Assembly (NCBI GenBank): GCA_005223375.1
Contig: RXOD01005831.1
Location: 1-12,358 of the forward strand
Length of the DNA stretch: 12,358 bases
Direction of reading: 5' to 3'
Source: Amoebophrya sp. AT5.2
Lineage: Eukaryota > Sar > Dinophyceae > Syndiniales > Amoebophryaceae
This document shows positions 8,801-12,358 of this stretch, in pieces. The notes beneath the pieces were generated by a model that worked only from the letters and a program-made list of their open reading frames with translations, searched no databases and was not told where the DNA came from. A program made the translations under genes and the position numbers. The number at the start of each line of letters is the position of its first letter. Positions within the stretch are counted from its first letter, which is position 1.

Positions 8801-10301
8801 CCAGAACTTCCGAGTCCATGTAAACGTCGCGCTTCATCGGGAAGAGCTTCGTCTCCGCAGCGAGGCGCAAGTTCATGATATCACCGTCGGACATAAGTAG
8901 GCAGTTGCGCATTTGTTTTTCATGCCCAGGCACTTGCAAGGGAGTCTTTTCCAGTGGCTTGAAGTCGAGCAGGACTTCAATACCGGATTTGGAGCGGAGG
9001 CTGTTCAGCGTGCGCGCGTCGGTGTGTAGCTGTTGAGGCGTCTCTTCGATGGCAAAGCGGTAGCTGTAGACGGGGTGGCGCGATTTCAAGTCTGTCGCGA
9101 GCGCGTGCACGCCGGCAAGCTCGGGAATTGCGTTCGTGAGCAAGGGGCGGTCGGCGAACCTGTACTGGAATTTTGCACGCTGCAGGAAGGCGTGCGAAAA
9201 CGCAGCACGCCGGCCAACAGCCGTGCTTGCAAGCTCGTCAAGAATGTGGAAAATGGTGACCGCGACCCCGATGCTGAAGCCGAACCCATACCGCGATTCC
9301 GGGATAATGATCGGCGTGAAGCAGTTCGTCGCTTTGCGAACGATGCGAAGAACAGCTTTACGTTCGCTGGAGAAGCCCGTCGGCCGCTCGCTTGTGATCA
9401 CGTTTGCGTCGGGCGCTTTCACGCGCTTCACCACGGCACCCCAGTCCCAGTCCTCCATCTCTGACAACACTTCTTTTTCCAGGTACTCCGCCGAGCACCG
9501 CTCCTTCCCCTCCATCTCCTCCGGCCACAAGTACGTGTAGTCCTGCGGGTAGGTCCACATCTTTTGGTACCAATATTTCGCGACTTCGCTCTGCCACATG
9601 TTGTTGTCGCGGACGCGCGTGTCCGGGTTCACAGTGGCGTATCCAGGGACCGGAAATTCGCGGTAGTACTGCCCGGCTGGCGGAATTTCAACGCGCTGTC
9701 CGAGGGGTAGCGGCGGCGAGTCCGTGTAAACGGGCGCCGTGAAACGCGTCTGCAGAACCCCGTAGACGATGAGCAATGCTTCCACCATGTCGCGCTCCTC
9801 ATTGTAGAAAAAGAACTCCGTTCCCGAATTGTAGTCCAAGTAGGGCACTGGCGCGGCGATGTTGTCGGCCTTGCGAATTACAAACAGTTGGTTCAACTTG
9901 AACCAGCCTCCTCTCCGCGTCTGGCTGCCGCCACTGATTCTCGTGGCTTCCACGTCGTTCGGGTTCAGGTGCTGGTGGTCCGTGAAATGGTTGCACGTTC
10001 CGGAGTTGGGTAGCAGGGTCGTCGGCGTCGCGGACAGGTCCACCTGGTCAAGCTCCTCACGCATGTCACGAAGCAGTGGCTCGATGAAAGTGATTTTGTC
10101 GGCCATGGTCGTGGTTTCGGATACCGATTCCGCTTCACTGTACTCGCGCAGCCGGGCCATCAGGCCCGGGTTGTCCATCGTGTGGTACCGGTTCATCGTG
10201 TTCGCGCTCCCGAACAAAAAGCGATACGTCGCGTAGATTTCTGAGTATTTCCATTCTCGTGCATCGCGTAGATTTCTGACAGCAGCTCGAATACGTCCAA
10301 T
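5103..10301 (-). CDS. Exon 2: large multidomain enzyme core (Cys-rich, P450-like, epoxide-hydrolase-like)
   Basis: One uninterrupted frame encodes about 1730 residues (numbered here from the codon at 10,310). The frame is open back to a TAA at 10,338-10,340, has no convincing ATG near its start, and so is an internal exon. Residues 1-650 are not recognised; they are rich in aromatic residues (KYWYQKMWTYPQDYTYLW) with one possible buried helix (FGFSIGVAVTIFHIL). Residues 657-805 form a cysteine-rich domain, followed by a Ser/Gln-rich linker near 870-895. Residues about 1230-1450 look like the C-terminal half of a P450 (ExxR at 1302-1305, Cys1427 in RRCLGRNFA). Residues 1490-1733 start an alpha/beta hydrolase most like epoxide hydrolases, completed in exon 3. 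Such a protein would oxygenate or rearrange a substrate and act on an epoxide product. Domain calls are by eye; the upstream splice boundary is uncertain. Confidence 0.75.
5960..6625 (-). other. Cytochrome-P450-like heme domain (C-terminal half)
   Basis: ILLEFIRLQ gives the K-helix ExxR (Glu1302, Arg1305). HLREDLFPDADRFDYTREN matches the region after it, where P450s read roughly Asp-Pro..Phe-Pro-Asp-Pro..Phe-x-x-x-Arg. VLALG (Gly1378) fits the start of the heme loop, and QRRCLGRNFALRTLLRTADRFL fits its end, with Cys1427 as the proposed heme thiolate ligand followed by the L helix. About 43 extra residues lie between the Gly and Cys. The usual I-helix acid-threonine pair is not visible upstream, and the N-terminal half of the fold is not identifiable. 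The spacing and the CLGR.FA motif recall the P450 part of fungal linoleate diol synthases (PpoA type), which rearrange hydroperoxides without a reductase. This is similarity by eye only. Confidence 0.6.
7925..8345 (-). other. Cysteine-rich lumenal-type domain
   Basis: From Cys657 the protein runs CQSVQQHC..., then a C..SFASLP segment, TCKWVQSRF, NDYCASMG and CSAALC to Cys743, with further cysteines to about residue 790. The order (C-x6-C, a later Thr-Cys-Arg/Lys, an aromatic-rich helix, then Pro...Tyr/His-Cys..x-Gly) resembles small cysteine-rich modules that recur in secreted or lumenal proteins of algae and other protists. Their biochemical role is unknown to me. The density of cysteines fits a disulfide-bonded domain outside the cytosol, in line with the N-terminal signal peptide of exon 1. 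Confidence 0.45.
10229..10279. repeat. Direct repeat of 16 bases around the start of exon 2
   Basis: TCAGAAATCTACGCGA (minus-strand sense) occurs exactly at 10,279-10,264 and 10,244-10,229, 35 bases apart. Each copy begins with CAG preceded by a short pyrimidine-containing stretch, so each could act as a splice acceptor. As 35 is not a multiple of three, the two copies are read in different frames in exon 2. Confidence 0.7.
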
Positions 10302-10380
10302 CTGAATCAATTCTTCATCGTGATACTGTTCATAATTTTAGAACAAGGACAAACTCAAAAATGATCCAGCAGAAACGCAC
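10302..10380 (-). other. Probable intron between exons 1 and 2 (boundaries uncertain)
   Basis: Exon 1's frame ends at a TGA at 10,330-10,332, and exon 2's frame is open only after a TAA at 10,338-10,340, so they cannot be read continuously. The simplest in-frame solution is donor ACT|GTGCGT at 10,380 with acceptor TTGATTCAG|ATTGG ending at 10,302 (79 nt, phase 0). Another is a donor GTACTG a few bases upstream with the second repeat copy's acceptor (TACTCAG, ending at 10,241), giving about 140 nt, which fits the size of the other two introns better. The sequence alone does not decide. Confidence 0.4.
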
Positions 10381-10983
10381 AGTACGATCGTCCCGTATCT
10401 TTGGATCGAGCGAGGCTTTGCGGATCGCCGGGTCCGTGAAGGTTGCGTTCGCTTTCGTCGTCGTGGTCTCCGAAGCCGCCACGCTGGGCCCTCCGCTGCT
10501 CGCGACTACCCGCTCTTGGTAGCTCAGCTGCGCCACGTTCTGATCCAGCATTGGCGACGAGACGCCCGGTGTAAACACTCCATTCAAATAGCCGTACTGA
10601 ACTTTTCCACCTTCCCCGGACCCGCCGTGTCGCACGAAGTGTGCCTGAATAACGTTGTCCGGGTCGTCGACGTGCGGAATAAATAGCCACTGTTTGTCGT
10701 CCGAAATTTTGAAGCCCTGTTCCGCAACCGCACGCGGAAACCGCTGGTAGATCTTCGGCGCGTCGACGAAGTTTTTCCAGACCTCGCGCGGCATCGGCGT
10801 GCGAGTGTAGCCGTCGTGCTGGATTTCGACGCCACCGGCCTCGACACTGCAGGGGCTACTGGCATCCCCGTTGATGCAGACGGATGCGGACGCAGTTTCG
10901 GGCAGCAGAAGAGTAGTCGAGAACAAGCTAGTGGCACACGACCCGGCCAGGAAGAATCCTCTCCTGGTGGAGAAACGTGGCAT
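10381..10983 (-). CDS. Exon 1: signal peptide and unrecognised N-terminal domain of the large gene
   Basis: The start chosen is the ATG at 10,983-10,981 (MPRFSTRRGFFLAGS), because the broken copy at 770-1110 keeps this ATG. Another in-frame ATG lies 30 bases upstream (11,013). The frame is open further to 11,121, but with a GTG, not an ATG, there. The first 30-odd residues are a classic signal peptide: a basic start, a hydrophobic core (CATSLFSTTLLLP) and a small-residue cleavage region (ETASAS). A twin-arginine-like STRRGFFL precedes the core. The mature part (EVWKNFVDAPKIYQRFPRAV, then KQWLFIPHVDD and a VFTPGVSSPMLD segment) is not recognised. It is joined to exon 2 by proximity, orientation and the need for splicing out of a dead-end frame. 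This is the exon duplicated, in broken form, at the left end of the window. Confidence 0.65.
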
Positions 10984-11573
10984 TCGTTGGTGTTCTGTAC
11001 CGTGGTCCTGCATCCTGATTCGTCTTCGAAATGATGGCTGCCGTCCTACTTGGTAGTCGTTGGCTGCTTCTACCTTGTCTTTCGTTTTAAAACCCGTCCC
11101 TGCCAGTCCAGTGGGTATCACTTCTACCTAGAATACCCATTCCCATTTGGTTGAATGATAGTACGACTTTTGCAACGCAATAGGCTTTGCTGTGCCCCGG
11201 TGGTTTTCGAGCACCCATCCGCGTTTTTCTCGTGAAATTTCTTTCCGCACTCGCTCATCAAAAGAATTGCTGTGGCTGTGGTAGGTCTCCCATATTTTTG
11301 TGTAGCATAGCCGCTTTGAGACTAAGTACACATTCTCTCCCTTTATTGCGATCTAGTCTTGGCGTGTGATTTTCAGCGCTATCCAAACCAAAAACACTGA
11401 CGATGAGCTGAAAATTTGGAGGTAGTACGAGAACGCCACGGAAAGACCTGATGTCCTCCGCCTCAGCAACGCCACGCTTCACCTCCTCCACTTCGCGCTT
11501 TTACCTAGATTCATTTGAGACATGTTGTCAGTTCGTGAACCAAAAATATGAATCCCAATCGATCCCGTAACAA

Positions 11574-11650
11574 GCCTCCCCAGCGAGGTCAGTGGTTAGA
11601 GGTAGAGACTGGGGCTGCTTGCAGATTGGTCAAGATTCAATGATGCCTGC
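11574..11650 (+). repeat. tRNA-like block, possibly a degenerate tRNA or SINE head
   Basis: CAGTGGTTAGAG resembles the D-arm and A box of eukaryotic tRNA genes (AGC..AGTGGTTAGAGC). About 40 bases further on, GATTCAA stands where the B box (GGTTCGAATCC) would be. The 5' GCCTCCC has no matching 3' acceptor strand and the D-stem does not close cleanly, so it is not an intact tRNA. A tRNA-derived SINE relic or chance are the alternatives. Confidence 0.3.
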
Positions 11651-12033
11651 AATTCAAATTAATGCTTGATGTCGTATGAACGATGGATGATTGATGTTCG
11701 TAACCCGTCTGAGAATGAAACGTAGAGGTCGAAGCAGGAAGGTCCTACCTAATAATTAGTACGAATGTAAACTGGAATTGTGAATTGTTTAGTATTAGTT
11801 TAAGAAACAGCTTTGCTGCTAGCCGCAGCTTATGCTTATGAGATCAAAGAGAACCGAGTATGGGAACGAGGGGCCAAATCAAACAATGAATCATAAGTAT
11901 TGATTATATGAAAATAACGTGCAACATGTGGGCGAAACCACGCGTGAGACGATGCGCCGTGCGTCGCGAAGCGCGACATATCAGCAGGCCAACATGAACA
12001 TACAAATAAGTCATCATCATGTCATCTAGTGAA

Positions 12034-12051
12034 ATTGATTGATTGATTGAT
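12034..12051. repeat. ATTG tetranucleotide microsatellite (4.5 units)
   Basis: Four full ATTG units and a partial fifth lie in intergenic DNA. A short simple repeat with no evident function. Confidence 0.8.
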
Positions 12052-12358
12052 ATGCCCAGCTTTGGGGTAAAAAGTCCGATGCACTACGGGCAAGCCCGAT
12101 GTTCGCGCGTGGTAGCTTCACACAGTTTCAACCAATCCTTTTCAACAGAGCAACAAGCAGGGCAATCGGCGTTCAACGGCAATACTAGGGCACCAGGGGC
12201 TGTTCTCGGTAGATGTTTCTATTTCTCGCGAGCAACTAGCAACTCGATTTTGATTTTTTTGTTTTTTGTGTTATTTTTCGGCCCGCCCAACCTGCCAACG
12301 CGATCAAACCGAGCAAGTGCATTGATTGTCTTTTGCGATCCCATCCAAACAACGATCC

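Larger units (their letters stand above)
11014..12358. other. Upstream flank of the large gene without a supported gene
   Basis: This AT-richer stretch should hold the promoter and 5' untranslated region of the large gene. Minus-strand open frames at 11,128-11,331 and 11,258-11,491 are short, lack recognisable motifs and overlap; a 5' exon hidden here cannot be excluded. A TTTTAAAA stretch lies near 11,085-11,092, about 70-100 bases upstream of the candidate ATGs. It might be a core promoter element but is not distinctive. Apart from the tRNA-like block and a microsatellite I see no other structure. Confidence 0.5.

Noticed and set aside
8350..10301. Animal heme peroxidase or lipoxygenase domain in the first 650 residues of exon 2
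   Set aside because: A PpoA-like layout would predict one, but I could not find the distal-His, proximal-His or catalytic-Tyr motifs, nor the lipoxygenase iron ligands.
11258..11491. 77-codon minus-strand frame as a small gene or upstream exon
   Set aside because: It lacks an ATG start, has no recognisable motif and no clear splice link to exon 1.
11574..11650. Functional tRNA gene
   Set aside because: The acceptor strands do not pair and the D-stem does not close, so only a relic is reported.

Overview
This window looks like nuclear DNA of a eukaryote, most likely a single-celled alga or other protist. GC-rich exons are separated by short GT-AG gaps (clearest at about 137 and 147 nt) and lie in AT-richer flanks. 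The domain types (a cysteine-rich domain, a P450-like fold, an alpha/beta hydrolase and an SLC38-type transporter remnant) also fit. A dinoflagellate-like or haptophyte-like source is a guess; nothing here fixes the lineage. No operons, Shine-Dalgarno spacing, CRISPR arrays or bacterial mobile elements were seen.

All recognisable coding sequence is on the minus strand. The main feature is a large multi-exon gene between about 11,013 and 3,445. Exon 1 encodes a signal peptide and a short unrecognised domain. Exon 2 is about 5.2 kb without an intron. In order it encodes a long unrecognised region, a cysteine-rich domain, a cytochrome-P450-like half-domain (ExxR and RxCxG present, with a long insertion in the heme loop) and an epoxide-hydrolase-like alpha/beta hydrolase. 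Exon 3 supplies the missing end of the hydrolase fold and several membrane segments. Exon 4 adds a final hydrophobic region and a charged tail. With the favoured splice sites the four exons join in frame to 2392 codons including the stop. The proposed layout is a signal peptide, lumenal or external catalytic domains, a membrane bundle and a cytosolic tail. This suggests a single-chain enzyme that makes or rearranges an oxygenated lipid and then acts on an epoxide, but that is inference from motifs.

The left edge (about 3-1,110) holds a dead chimera. A stretch of roughly 340 bp is a diverged direct copy of exon 1 of the big gene, 82% identical over a hand-aligned 100 bases. It is joined to the 3' half of an amino-acid transporter of the AAAP/SLC38 type. 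A stop in the signal peptide and several small insertions break it. Beyond the transporter remnant an unrecognised open frame runs off the window.

The stretch 1,116-3,444 and the right flank 11,014-12,358 show no gene I can support. The right flank has a degenerate tRNA-like block near 11,574-11,650 and a short ATTG microsatellite.
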